NCBI RefSeq assembly: GCF_030758975.1
Contig: NZ_CP132359.1
Coordinates: 310,001-374,000, forward strand
Reading direction: 5' to 3'
From: Bosea beijingensis
Lineage (GTDB): Bacteria > Pseudomonadota > Alphaproteobacteria > Rhizobiales > Beijerinckiaceae
Length of the DNA: 64,000 nt
This document shows, in pieces, positions 35,665-43,931 of the stretch. Below the pieces are notes generated by a model. The model saw only the letters and a list, made by a program, of their open reading frames with translations. It was not told where the DNA came from and made no database searches. Numbering within the stretch: position 1 is the first letter of the stretch; every line of letters begins with the position of its first letter. The translations under genes and the position numbers were made by a program.

Positions 35665-36315
35665 TCAGAACTTGTAGCTGAGGCGGGCGCGGACGACCGA
35701 GAAGTCGGTGCCGACCTTGGTGCCGGCGCCAAGGATGTTCTTCTCGCCGAGGTCGACGTAGAGGTACTCGACGCCAGCGATGATGTTGTTGGTCACGGCG
35801 TACTCGAGACCGCCGCCGACGGCGAAGCCGCCGGTGTGGCTGCGATCCGAAGAGAAGCCGATCGCCGGGATCGAGGTCTTCACGTTGCCGTAGGCCCAAC
35901 CACCGGTGATGTAAGGCATGAACCGGTCGAAGGCGACGCCGACGCGAGCGCGGACCGTACCGAAGTAGTCGGTCTTGACGTTCACCAGGCCGAGGTTGTT
36001 GCCGGAGCTGAGGTCAGCGAACTGCAGGTCAGCCTCAAGGCCGAGAACGAACTGGCCCATCTGGTAGTTGTAGCCGATCTGGCCGCCACCGACGAAGCCG
36101 TCGAGATCGCCGACATTGGCGAAGCCGTTGGCGTTCACGTTGCCCCAGCCGTAGCCGGCGTTACCACCGACGTAGAAACCGGTCCAGGAGAACGCCGGCG
36201 GCATGTAGACGGGGGCAGCGATCGGGCCCTTGCGGGACGGCAGGTCGGCGGCCGAGGCGGCGCCAGCGGCGACGAGGCCGAGCGCGGCAACGCTCGCAAG
36301 CAGATACTTCTTCAT
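35665..36315 (-). CDS. Outer-membrane beta-barrel protein, Omp25/Omp31 type
   Basis: The 216-residue protein has a strong signal peptide (YLLASVAALGLVAAGAASA) cut before ADLPSRK. The mature part is an eight-strand barrel with the family opening FSWTGFYVGGNAGYGWG and alternating hydrophobic strands. It ends SVVRARLSYKF, whose terminal phenylalanine is the outer-membrane assembly signal. Such proteins are abundant surface proteins in this order. AAGGAG precedes the ATG, and low rare-codon content fits high expression. It has its own promoter candidate and terminator, so it is monocistronic. Confidence 0.93.
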   Translation of the reverse strand: MKKYLLASVAALGLVAAGAASAADLPSRKGPIAAPVYMPPAFSWTGFYVGGNAGYGWGNVNANGFANVGDLDGFVGGGQIGYNYQMGQFVLGLEADLQFADLSSGNNLGLVNVKTDYFGTVRARVGVAFDRFMPYITGGWAYGNVKTSIPAIGFSSDRSHTGGFAVGGGLEYAVTNNIIAGVEYLYVDLGEKNILGAGTKVGTDFSVVRARLSYKF

Positions 36316-36689
36316 GACAAACTCCTTAGTCGTCGCTGACGCCGGAAACCCCGGCGGTTGATTTCGATGAACCCGTTATAAGACCGGGAGCCGGCTTTGT
36401 CTGTTGCATCGGAAGCACATCTGCCTTGCAGACCGCGGCAGAAATGCGGCACGAATGCGATAACTGAACGCAAAAAGGTAAAACCAAGTTAACCAACCAC
36501 TGACTAGCCATCATGGTAAATCGAATACTAATAGAAACTCGATCACCCGTCGGCGTAGGAATATCGCCCGGCCTACAAACGCCGGAGCTTTCCCAAGGTT
36601 CCGCGGCGGACTGCCCCTTTTTCGCCCTGTCTTGCCGCTCCGGGCCGCGCGTGCTTAAGCCTTGAGGCAACAGGAACCGAAGAAGAACC
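36316..36689. other. AT-rich divergent intergenic region between porin and GT2 genes
   Basis: This 374-base gap is unusually AT-rich for the window, especially 36470-36545. The porin promoter candidate lies at its left end. Short palindromes occur (GCGGCAGAAATGCGGC-like at about 36431) but none looks like a defined operator. I see no gene; the AT-rich centre may bind nucleoid proteins or a regulator such as a cell-envelope sensor. Confidence 0.45.
36375..36403 (-). promoter_or_regulatory. Candidate promoter of the porin gene
   Basis: Read on the minus strand, CAGACA (-35, four of six) and TATAAC (-10, five of six) are spaced by exactly 17 bases. Transcription would begin about 55 bases upstream of the porin ATG, giving a short leader with an AAGGAG site. 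Confidence 0.45.
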
Positions 36690-37505
36690 GTGCCGCCTCT
36701 CTCGATCTTCATCATCGCCCAGAACGAGGCAGACCGGATCGGCCGCACGATCGAGGCGGCGCGAGCCTTGAGCGACGACATCGTTCTCGTCGATTCCGGT
36801 TCGACCGACGGCACCCAGGCGCTGGCGGAATCACTGGGCGCGCGCGTCATCTTCAATCCCTGGCCGGGTTATGGCCAGCAGAAGCGCTTCGCGGAAGAGC
36901 AATGCCGCCATGACTGGCTGCTCAATCTCGATGCCGACGAGGTGATTCCACCCGATCTCGCCGCGGAGATCGCCGCGCTCTTCGCCGCCGGCTTGCCATC
37001 CAAGGACGCCTACAAGCTGAGAATCGCCGAGATCTTCCCGGGCGAAGGCGCCCCGCATCGATTCGCCTATGCCCTCGCCCCCGTACGTCTCTATCGCAGG
37101 AGCAAGGGCCGTTATTCGCCCTCGCCCGTGCATGATCGTGTCGATCTCTCGCCGGATGCGCGCGTCGGACGCCTACGCGGAACGGTGCATCATTTCTCGG
37201 TCCGCTCTCTCGGCGAGCAGATGGATAAGCTCAACGCCTATAGCGATGCGCAGGCCGACGACCTCGACGCCCGCGGCGGCACGCTCTCAGTCTTCCGGCT
37301 GGTCGCCGAATTCCCCGCCAATTTCCTGAAGGCCTATATCGGGCGGCGCCATGCGCTGCGCGGCATCTACGGCTTCATGACCGCGATGAACTACGCCTTC
37401 TATCGCTATCTGCGCGTCGCCAAGCACTGGGAGCGCCGCCTGCAACGGCGCGCCTCGGCTGAAGCCCCGACGCCTCCCGCGAATCGCGATGGCCAAAATG
37501 GCTGA
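36690..37505 (+). CDS. Glycosyltransferase family 2 (WaaE/KdtX-like)
   Basis: The 271-residue protein starts at a GTG with a GAAGAAG site. It has a GT-A nucleotide-sugar-binding start (LSIFIIAQNEADRIGRTIEAA), the VDSGSTDGT motif, and a DxD-like LNLDADEV. The last third, with FSVRSLGEQMDKLNAY and a hydrophobic segment GIYGFMTAMNYAFYRYL, matches lipopolysaccharide-core glucosyltransferases of the WaaE/KdtX type. It probably adds a sugar to the lipid A core or another surface glycan at the inner membrane. Its end overlaps the next gene's start by 17 bases. Confidence 0.88.
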   Translation: MPPLSIFIIAQNEADRIGRTIEAARALSDDIVLVDSGSTDGTQALAESLGARVIFNPWPGYGQQKRFAEEQCRHDWLLNLDADEVIPPDLAAEIAALFAAGLPSKDAYKLRIAEIFPGEGAPHRFAYALAPVRLYRRSKGRYSPSPVHDRVDLSPDARVGRLRGTVHHFSVRSLGEQMDKLNAYSDAQADDLDARGGTLSVFRLVAEFPANFLKAYIGRRHALRGIYGFMTAMNYAFYRYLRVAKHWERRLQRRASAEAPTPPANRDGQNG

Positions 37506-38244
37506 GGTCGCGCTGGTCACCGGCGGCGCCAGGCGGATCGGCCGCGCCATCGTCGAGAAGCTGGCTGCGGCCGGCTATGCGGTCGCGATCCATCACGGCG
37601 ACAGCCTCGAGGACGCCGAGGCCCTGGCGCGAAAGCTCGAAGCCGACGGCGCGAAAACCTGCCTGCTCACAGCCGATCTAGTCGATCCCGCGGAGGTCGC
37701 GACCTTGATTCCGACAGCGGAAGCCGCGCTCGGCCCGGTCACGCTGCTGGTCAACAACGCCGCGAGCTTTGTCGCGGACGATGTCCGTTCGCTCGACATC
37801 GCCACCTGGAATCGCCAGTTCTCGATCAACCTGCGTGCGCCCTCGCAACTGGTCGGGATCATGGCGGAACGCCTGCCCGCCGATGCCAAGGGCGCCGTGG
37901 TCAACATCGTCGATCAGCGCGTATGGAAGCTGACGCCGCAATACTACTCCTACACCTTGACCAAGGCCGCCCTGCTCACCGCGACCCAGACGCTGGCGCA
38001 GGCGCTGGCCCCGCGCATCCGCGTCAACGCCGTCGGGCCGGGCCCCACCTTCCCGAACGCCTATGACGGCACGGACCGGCTGGAGCAGGAAGCGGCAGGC
38101 ACCCTGCTCGGCCACCGGGTCGTGCCCGAGGAGATCGCCGAAGCCGTGCTCTATCTCGCCCGCGCCCATTCGGTGACCGGGCAGATGATCGCCGTCGATG
38201 CCGGCCAGCATCTCGGCTGGCGCACGCCCGACATCGTCGGCTGA
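37489..38244 (+). CDS. SDR oxidoreductase, FolM/pteridine reductase-like
   Basis: The 251-residue protein has TGGARRIGR at about 12-20, with the arginine typical of pteridine reductases, and LLVNNAASF. In the active site an aspartate (NIVDQRV) replaces the usual serine before YTLTK (Tyr and Lys in YxxxK), the variation seen in FolM and PTR1. This supports dihydrofolate or dihydromonapterin reduction as its role. The start overlaps the glycosyltransferase gene; a second ATG at 37498 is possible. Confidence 0.85.
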   Translation: MAKMAEVALVTGGARRIGRAIVEKLAAAGYAVAIHHGDSLEDAEALARKLEADGAKTCLLTADLVDPAEVATLIPTAEAALGPVTLLVNNAASFVADDVRSLDIATWNRQFSINLRAPSQLVGIMAERLPADAKGAVVNIVDQRVWKLTPQYYSYTLTKAALLTATQTLAQALAPRIRVNAVGPGPTFPNAYDGTDRLEQEAAGTLLGHRVVPEEIAEAVLYLARAHSVTGQMIAVDAGQHLGWRTPDIVG

Positions 38245-38247
38245 TCG

Positions 38248-38877
38248 TCAAACGGCGCCTTCTACGCGATAGGGCGCGCGGCCGCTGGCAAGCGCCGAAT
38301 CCAGCAGGTCGAGCCGATCCTGCCCCCAGAACACCTCGCCATCGAGCACATAGCTCGGCGCTCCGAAGACGCCGGCTTTCACGGCCTCGCCGAGCGTCTC
38401 CTCGTACCGAAGCTTGACCGAAGGGCCTTCAGCCGAATCCATTAACGCGGCCCCGTCGAGGCCCGCCCGCGCCGCGCAGGCCAGCAGCGCCTCGGGTCGG
38501 CCCATATCCTCGTCCCGAGCCCACAAACCGGCCATCACATCGCCGATGAACGCGAAGGGATCGCCCCCCTTGGCCAGGATCGCGGTCGTCATGCGATCTG
38601 CCAGCGACGGATCGAAGGGAAAATGCTTCGGCTGCAGCACCAGCGGCAGGCCCCGCGCCGCGCGCCAGCGCTGGAGATCGAGCAGCCGATAACGCTGCCT
38701 CACCGGGTGGCGCTTCGGCAGCGGCAAGCCGCCCGTCTCGTCGAAAACCGAGCGCAACGGCATCGGCCGGTAGTCGATCCCGCAGCCATGACGCCGCGCA
38801 ATTTCGTGGAAGGCCGCGTTGCCGAGATAGGTCCAGGGCGAATGCAGCGAGAAATAATAGGTGATCGAACGTGACAA
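38248..38877 (-). CDS. DsbA-fold 2-hydroxychromene-2-carboxylate isomerase family protein
   Basis: The 209-residue protein opens SRSITYYFSLHSPWTYLG, the thioredoxin-like start of this family, with serine in place of the DsbA cysteines. RPMPLRSVFDETGG, a helical insert and VFGAPSYVLDGEVFWGQDRL (cis-proline region) follow. Related enzymes use glutathione to isomerise ring-fission products of aromatics. I place the start at a TTG (38877) with GAGG five bases upstream. A longer ATG start at 38955 would add 26 residues that do not belong to the fold. Confidence 0.82.
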   Translation of the reverse strand: MSRSITYYFSLHSPWTYLGNAAFHEIARRHGCGIDYRPMPLRSVFDETGGLPLPKRHPVRQRYRLLDLQRWRAARGLPLVLQPKHFPFDPSLADRMTTAILAKGGDPFAFIGDVMAGLWARDEDMGRPEALLACAARAGLDGAALMDSAEGPSVKLRYEETLGEAVKAGVFGAPSYVLDGEVFWGQDRLDLLDSALASGRAPYRVEGAV

Positions 38878-39198
38878 GGCTGCCTCGCGGTGTTTTCCGG
38901 TGGGACAGCATCGCCGCCACCTGAGCCATCGTGCAAGGTCACCGCCCTGCACCATGCACAGCCCGGCTCCGCGGGAAGCCGGGTTGGCACAGGAACAGGA
39001 ACGATTGGCTCAGGCCGCCTTGTTCTTCAGCGCGCCGATCGCGCCGGCGATCAGGATCTGTTCCATCTCGGGCCCCGCATCTCAATGCATCGCCTGAAGG
39101 ACATGCACCCGCGAGAAGCGATGCATTCCCCCGGCAGCGGGACGATGCATCGACAGCAGCGGTGCGATAAGCTGCCGCACCGCTCAACCGCTAATCGT
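38878..39198. other. Intergenic region with tiny ORF and three ATGCAT palindromes
   Basis: This gap lies between the DsbA-fold gene and the end of pgeF. Three ATGCAT palindromes occur at 39085, 39121 and 39145. A tiny minus-strand frame at 39010-39066 encodes MEQILIAGAIGALKNKAA, downstream of GGGGCCCGAG. A hairpin pair, CCCGGCT with AGCCGGG, lies at 38962-38983. No larger gene is supported. Confidence 0.4.
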
Positions 39199-39963
39199 TC
39201 AAGTGAGGACGATCGCCGAGATCAGGCGGCCATAATCGGGCTCGCTGCGATGGGTCGTGCGGCGATAGCTGAAGAAGCGCTGCGCGTCGCCATAGGTACA
39301 CAGGCCCATGTCGACGAAGCGGCCGATTCCCGCCTCCTGCGCCTTCAGGCCGATGAAGGCGGGGAGATCGAACATCGCATGCGCGGCGCGCTCGGACGGC
39401 GTGAAAAAGCGCGCATAGGTCCGGTTCTCGGCCTTGAAGCGCTCGATGAATTCCGGCCCGACCTCATAGGCCTTGGCGCTGATCGTCGGGCCGAGCACGG
39501 CGGTGATGCGCTCGCGCCTCGCGCCGAGCTTCTCCATCGCCGTCACGGTCGCGCCGACAATGCCGGTGAAGGCCCCCTTCCAGCCGGAATGAGCTGCGCC
39601 GATCACCCGTGCCTCGCCATCGGCGAAGAGAATCGGCCCGCAATCGGCAGTGGAGACGCCGAGCGCGACATGCGAGGCCGTCGTCACCATGGCATCGGCC
39701 TTGGGGCGATCGCCCGGCCAGGGGCCGGTCACCACTTCCACATCGGCGGAATGGACCTGGTAGAGGCTGATCAGGTTGTCCGGCGTCACTTCGAGATGGC
39801 GCGCCATCCGCACTCGGTTCTCGCGGATCGCCGCCGGATCATCGGCCGAGCCGAGCCCACCGTTCAGCGATGCATAGATTCCGGTCGAGGCGCCGCCCTC
39901 GCGGGTGAAGAAGGCGTGACGGATGCCGGCTTCTCCGGCGAGTTCGCGGGCGGTGATGAACAT
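39199..39963 (-). CDS. pgeF: Peptidoglycan editing factor PgeF (laccase-domain, YfiH family)
   Basis: The 254-residue protein has the metal-binding residues of the family: the histidine in YQVHSADV, the cysteine in STADCGPIL and the histidine in GAAHSGWKG. HAFFTREGGASTGIYASLNGGLG is the conserved N-terminal block. PgeF removes wrongly inserted L-Ser from peptidoglycan precursors; relatives also act on purine nucleosides. It is the last gene of a lgt-midA-pgeF operon, with 48 bases after the methyltransferase gene. Confidence 0.94.
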   Translation of the reverse strand: MFITARELAGEAGIRHAFFTREGGASTGIYASLNGGLGSADDPAAIRENRVRMARHLEVTPDNLISLYQVHSADVEVVTGPWPGDRPKADAMVTTASHVALGVSTADCGPILFADGEARVIGAAHSGWKGAFTGIVGATVTAMEKLGARRERITAVLGPTISAKAYEVGPEFIERFKAENRTYARFFTPSERAAHAMFDLPAFIGLKAQEAGIGRFVDMGLCTYGDAQRFFSYRRTTHRSEPDYGRLISAIVLT

Positions 39964-40011
39964 GGGCGTGGCGGTCCGGTTAGCGCGCGGCCGCGAGCGG
40001 CCCCGCTGGGT

Positions 40012-41103
40012 TCAGCCCCGATCTGGCAGCCGATGAAGGTCAAATCCGGGCAGAGGCGGCAGGTTCCGCTGCGATAGCGCGAGAACCTTGAACAAATCCC
40101 CCATCCCGGTCTCGCCCGGCGCGATCAGGCGATCGAAGGCCTCAGAAATTGCGGCCCGCTGTTCGGGGTTCGCCTTGAGCGACAAGGCCTGTGCCCGCTG
40201 CGGCAACCCCAGCGCGACCAGGAAATCGCGCTGCGTCGCCGGCCCGTGCAGGGCGGCGTCTGCCTTGAGGACGGCCTGCCCCACCCGCTCGAAGTCGACA
40301 TGGACGGTGAGATCCGCCTCGCCGGGTTCCGCCAGCGGAGCGACGAACTCATGTCGTTTCATCGCCTGCAGCGTATCGCCGAAGCCTGAGCGCATCGAGC
40401 CATAGTCGATGAGCAACGCCGCACCGCCTGCCGAATCGATGTGGCCGGCTAGTTGCACGACGATATCGAGGGCAATCGATGGCTGCTCGAACACCGAGCC
40501 CACTGGCGCGGCAAGCGCCGGCGTGCTCTCTCCCGCGGCGGACAAGCCAAAGGCGAGATCGCCATCATCGCCAAGCCCGACCAATCGCTCGCGCCACCCG
40601 TCCTGCGTCATCACGAACTGATCGAGCGGCAGGGCATCGAGGAACTCATTGGCGACCGCGATCACCGGGCCGTCGAGCGCATCCGCAACCGTGTCGTGCC
40701 AGACCGGCTCGAACCCTTTCAACGCCGCCGCCTGCCGGGTGCGCAGCACCGGGCTGGTTTCGACGAGATGAACCGACAGCGCCGCGTGGAAACCCGGCAC
40801 GATCCGCGTCGCACGCAGCATGTCGGCCATCAGTGTGCCGCGTCCGGGCCCGAGCTCGACCAGCCGGAAGCGCGCCGGCGCGCCCATCGCCTGCCAGGCA
40901 TGAGCCGCCCAGAGCCCGATCAGTTCGCCGAACATCTGGCTGATCTCGGGCGCCGTGGTGAAATCGCCCTCGGCCCCAAAGGGATCGCGCGTCATGTAAT
41001 AGCCATGGCGCGGATGGCCGAGCGCCAGCCCCATGTAGCGGCCGATGCCGATCGGCCCCTCCTGCCGGATCAAATCGATGATCTCGGCCTTGAGCGTGGT
41101 CAC
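40012..41103 (-). CDS. MidA/NDUFAF7-type class I SAM-dependent methyltransferase
   Basis: The 363-residue protein starts at a GTG overlapping the lgt stop (GTGA). It has the NDUFAF7/MidA opening GPIGIGRYMGLALGHPRHGYYMTRDPFGAEGDFTTAPEISQMFGE, the SAM motif LVELGPGRGTLM, VANEFLDALPLDQF and LLIDYGS. In mitochondria the homologue methylates an arginine of complex I subunit NDUFS2, so a role in complex I assembly is likely. The coupling to lgt is common in the alphaproteobacteria. Confidence 0.92.
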   Translation of the reverse strand: MTTLKAEIIDLIRQEGPIGIGRYMGLALGHPRHGYYMTRDPFGAEGDFTTAPEISQMFGELIGLWAAHAWQAMGAPARFRLVELGPGRGTLMADMLRATRIVPGFHAALSVHLVETSPVLRTRQAAALKGFEPVWHDTVADALDGPVIAVANEFLDALPLDQFVMTQDGWRERLVGLGDDGDLAFGLSAAGESTPALAAPVGSVFEQPSIALDIVVQLAGHIDSAGGAALLIDYGSMRSGFGDTLQAMKRHEFVAPLAEPGEADLTVHVDFERVGQAVLKADAALHGPATQRDFLVALGLPQRAQALSLKANPEQRAAISEAFDRLIAPGETGMGDLFKVLALSQRNLPPLPGFDLHRLPDRG

Positions 41104-41954
41104 GCCCGCGCCTCGCCGGGCGTCTCGCGCCGGCTGCGCAGCACCAGCCACAGGCCGGCGAAGAACACCGGCAGCGACAGCAGCATGCCCATGGTGATAC
41201 CACCCGAGAGCGCATCGACCGATGTCCCAAACAGGAATCCGAGCTGCGGATCGGGCTCGCGGAAGAACTCGCAGACGATCCGGGCGACCGCATAGCCCAT
41301 GCCGAACACGCCTGCGACGAAACCCGGCCGCTTGAAGCCGCCGGCCCGGACCAGCAGGTTCACCAGGATGAAGAGCAGGAGGCCTTCGGCGAAAGCCTCG
41401 TAGAGCTGGCTCGGATGGCGCGGCAGCGGCCCGCCATTCGGGAAGACCATGGCATAGGGGAAATCTGGAGCCGGCCGGCCCCAGAGCTCGCCATTGATGA
41501 AATTGGCGATGCGCCCGAGCATGAGTCCGATCGGCACCACAGCGGCGGCGAGATCGAACACCGACAGAGCGGGATAGCCGCGCCGCCTGGCGAAGAGCCA
41601 CAGGCCGAGCGTCGCGCCGATCAGCCCGCCATGGAAGGACATGCCGCCCTGCCAGATCGCGAAGATGTCCTGCGGCCGTTCGAGATAGCGCGCGAGATCG
41701 TAGAACAGCACGAAGCCGATGCGCCCGCCGAGCACGACGCCGAAGGCGACGAAGAGCAGCATGTCGTCGAGCTCGACCGGTTGCGGCCTTGCGCGACCGC
41801 CCCAAAGGCCATCGGAGGCCACGAGCTTGCGCGCATACCACCAGCCGCCGAGCAGTCCGACGACATAGGCAAGCCCATACCATTTGATCGCCAGCGGCCC
41901 GAGTTGAACCGCGACGGGGTCGATCATCGGGAAAGGAATGGCGAAGACGGGCAT
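41100..41954 (-). CDS. lgt: Prolipoprotein diacylglyceryl transferase
   Basis: The 284-residue inner-membrane enzyme moves diacylglycerol from phosphatidylglycerol to the lipobox cysteine of prolipoproteins. FPMIDPVAVQLGPLAIKWYGLAY is the typical N-terminus, HGGLIGATLG the conserved loop, and GRIANFINGELWGRP the Lgt signature with essential Arg and Asn. I use the ATG at 41954, where the family begins; an in-frame TTG at 42002 would add 16 unrelated residues. A lipoprotein substrate is encoded at the end of this window. Confidence 0.95.
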   Translation of the reverse strand: MPVFAIPFPMIDPVAVQLGPLAIKWYGLAYVVGLLGGWWYARKLVASDGLWGGRARPQPVELDDMLLFVAFGVVLGGRIGFVLFYDLARYLERPQDIFAIWQGGMSFHGGLIGATLGLWLFARRRGYPALSVFDLAAAVVPIGLMLGRIANFINGELWGRPAPDFPYAMVFPNGGPLPRHPSQLYEAFAEGLLLFILVNLLVRAGGFKRPGFVAGVFGMGYAVARIVCEFFREPDPQLGFLFGTSVDALSGGITMGMLLSLPVFFAGLWLVLRSRRETPGEARA

Positions 41955-42055
41955 GGCGAAGTCCAGTGGCAGGCGGGGCGAGATGGCCGCGCCCCCGCTC
42001 AATGGTCAAGGAAAAAGGCCGGCGCGTGACAGCCTGCCTCAGAACGCAAGCTCGA

Positions 42056-42176
42056 AGCCCTCATCCTGAGGAGCCGCGCAAGCGGCGTCTCGAAGGATGC
42101 TCCAGATAACCCTGAGCCTCCTGAAACATCCTTCGAGACGCCATTCCCGAGGGAATGGCTCCTCAGGATGAGGGCT
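42056..42176. repeat. Composite palindromic repeat: two inverted copies of a CCCTCATCCTGAGGAG unit
   Basis: The left unit runs CCCTCATCCTGAGGAGCC, a small hairpin, then GGCGTCTCGAAGGATG. The right half is its reverse complement with a different inner hairpin (ATTCCCGAGGGAAT). The arms pair perfectly over 18 bases at the ends and 16 bases inside, around a 28-base centre. A third copy of the unit lies inside uvrC (47856-47903). It fills the gap between lgt and a reductase gene. Short, non-coding palindromes of this kind are probably mobilised REP-like elements. Confidence 0.88.
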
Positions 42177-42194
42177 CAAGTTTGGATCAGGCGC

Positions 42195-43214
42195 TCAGAG
42201 CTCGACGATCAGCTTGCCGAAATTCTTGCCCTCCAGCAGCCCGATGAAGGCCTCGGGCGCGTTCTCCAGCCCGGTGACGATGTCTTCCTTGTACTTGACC
42301 GCGCCCTCGGTGATCCAGCGCGCCATCTCCTCCCTGAAGGTCGGCGCTTGCGCTGCCGCGAATTCGCGCTGGATGAAGCCGCGGATCGTCAGGCTCTTCG
42401 ACAGCACCTGCCGCATCATCCCCGGCAAACGGTCAGGCCCCGGGAATTCTCCACTCGCGTTGTAATGCGCGACGAGACCGCAGACCGGGATGCGCGCGAA
42501 GGTGTTGAGCAACGGGAAGATCGCATCCCAGACATGACCTCCGACATTCTCGAAATAGACGTCGATGCCATCCGGGCAGGCCGCCGCGAGCTTGGCCGCC
42601 ATGTCGGGATCGCGATGGTCGATCACCGCATCGAAACCGAAGGTGTCGCGCACGAAGGCGCATTTCTCGGGACCACCGGCGATGCCGACCGCTCGCGCGC
42701 CCTTGATCCGGGCGATCTGGCCGACCGCCGAACCGACCGGCCCGCTCGCCGCCGCGACGACCACCGTCTCGCCAGGTTTGGGCTGACCGATGGTGAGCAG
42801 CCCGGCATAAGCGGTGAAACCGGGCATGCCGAGCACGCCGAGCGCCGTCGTCAGCGGCGCGGCTTTCGGATCGAGCTTGCGCAACTGCGCAGCGTTCGCC
42901 ACCGCATGGGACTGCCAGCCGGAATGCGAGAGCACGATATCGCCCGGCTTGAAGGCCGGGTCGCGGCTCTCGATCACCTCGCCGACGGTGCCGCCCTCCA
43001 TGGGCTGCCCGATCTCGGTCGCCGCAGCATAGGATTTCGCCGCGCTCATCCGCCCGCGCATATAGGGGTCGAGCGAGAGATAGAGGATTTTGAGCAGCAC
43101 CTGCCCCTCGGCGGGCGCCGGGATCGCGGCCCGCTCCAGTCGGAAATTCTGCGGGCTCGGGCGCCCTTCGGGGCGCGAGGCGAGAATGATGCGAACGCTG
43201 CCGGACTGGGACAT
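42195..43214 (-). CDS. NADP-dependent oxidoreductase of the MDR family (CurA-like)
   Basis: The 339-residue protein is a medium-chain reductase without zinc ligands. It has VRIILASRPEGRPSPQNFRLE at the start, YLSLDPYMRGRM, then the cofactor-binding TVVVAAASGPVGSAVGQIARIKGARAVGIAGGPEKC and IDVYFENVGG. These mark the leukotriene B4 dehydrogenase/curcumin reductase group, which reduces alpha-beta double bonds next to carbonyls using NADPH. I start at the ATG 43214 (MSQSGSVRI), as an upstream frame adds an arginine-rich leader. Confidence 0.91.
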   Translation of the reverse strand: MSQSGSVRIILASRPEGRPSPQNFRLERAAIPAPAEGQVLLKILYLSLDPYMRGRMSAAKSYAAATEIGQPMEGGTVGEVIESRDPAFKPGDIVLSHSGWQSHAVANAAQLRKLDPKAAPLTTALGVLGMPGFTAYAGLLTIGQPKPGETVVVAAASGPVGSAVGQIARIKGARAVGIAGGPEKCAFVRDTFGFDAVIDHRDPDMAAKLAAACPDGIDVYFENVGGHVWDAIFPLLNTFARIPVCGLVAHYNASGEFPGPDRLPGMMRQVLSKSLTIRGFIQREFAAAQAPTFREEMARWITEGAVKYKEDIVTGLENAPEAFIGLLEGKNFGKLIVEL

Positions 43215-43358
43215 GGGTTTCGATCCTCGGTAGAGAGCGGCACGGGCCTGTCTCCCCTCATATTGGCGCAGCCCGAGGCCGACGGCAGTCCCCTCGCCCT
43301 GCATTCGCGGCCGGTGCTGGCGCGTCGATGACATGACAAGCCGGTCGCCGGGCCTCGA

Positions 43359-43931
43359 TCAGCCGCGGTTGCTGCGCTCGCGCAATCGTTCAAAGGCCGA
43401 AGGCCGCATCCGCGCCCGCCACGCCGCGATGACCGCATCGGCATTGGCGTCGCGATCCTGCATCGCATCCACCTCGGCATCGTAGAGGCAGTAGGAATGG
43501 ATGCGATGGAAGTCGCGTCGCGCGTCGCCAACCGGCCTGTCGCCGCGTTCGCGCTCACGTCGCTCCAGCTCCTCCAGCGCGCAATGGACACCGACGAAGA
43601 ACACGTCCTGCCCGGCAAACGCATCGGCCAGCCGCAGCAGCCAGGCCTCGCTTTCCATGATGTGCTCGACGATGAGATCGTTGCCGGCCTCGACATAGGC
43701 GGTGAGCGAGCGCTCGAAGCCGAGGAAGAAGGCCTCTCGCATGGTCCGCCAGTCGAATTCGCCGCTCCTGATCCGGGCGCTCGGCAACACGCCGGAATCG
43801 CGGAGATGGTCGATCGAGATATGCCAGAACGGCGTGTCGATCCGCGCCTGGATGGCGCGTGCCAGCGAGGACTTGCCGCTGCTCGACGCGCCGTTGAGCA
43901 GGATGATGCGGCCGGGCCTGGCCGGAATCAT
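43359..43931 (-). CDS. Chloramphenicol phosphotransferase-like P-loop kinase
   Basis: The 190-residue protein has a Walker A loop GASSSGKSS at about 14-22 and the family sequence FWHISIDHLRDSGVLP, in which the aspartate near residue 40 is the likely catalytic base. VFFVGVHCALEELERRERERGDR is the lid region. The fold matches chloramphenicol phosphotransferases (CPT, PF07931), which inactivate the drug by 3'-phosphorylation, but many family members act on other small alcohols. The start overlaps the MarR gene stop by four bases (ATGA), so both are made together. Confidence 0.85.
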   Translation of the reverse strand: MIPARPGRIILLNGASSSGKSSLARAIQARIDTPFWHISIDHLRDSGVLPSARIRSGEFDWRTMREAFFLGFERSLTAYVEAGNDLIVEHIMESEAWLLRLADAFAGQDVFFVGVHCALEELERRERERGDRPVGDARRDFHRIHSYCLYDAEVDAMQDRDANADAVIAAWRARMRPSAFERLRERSNRG

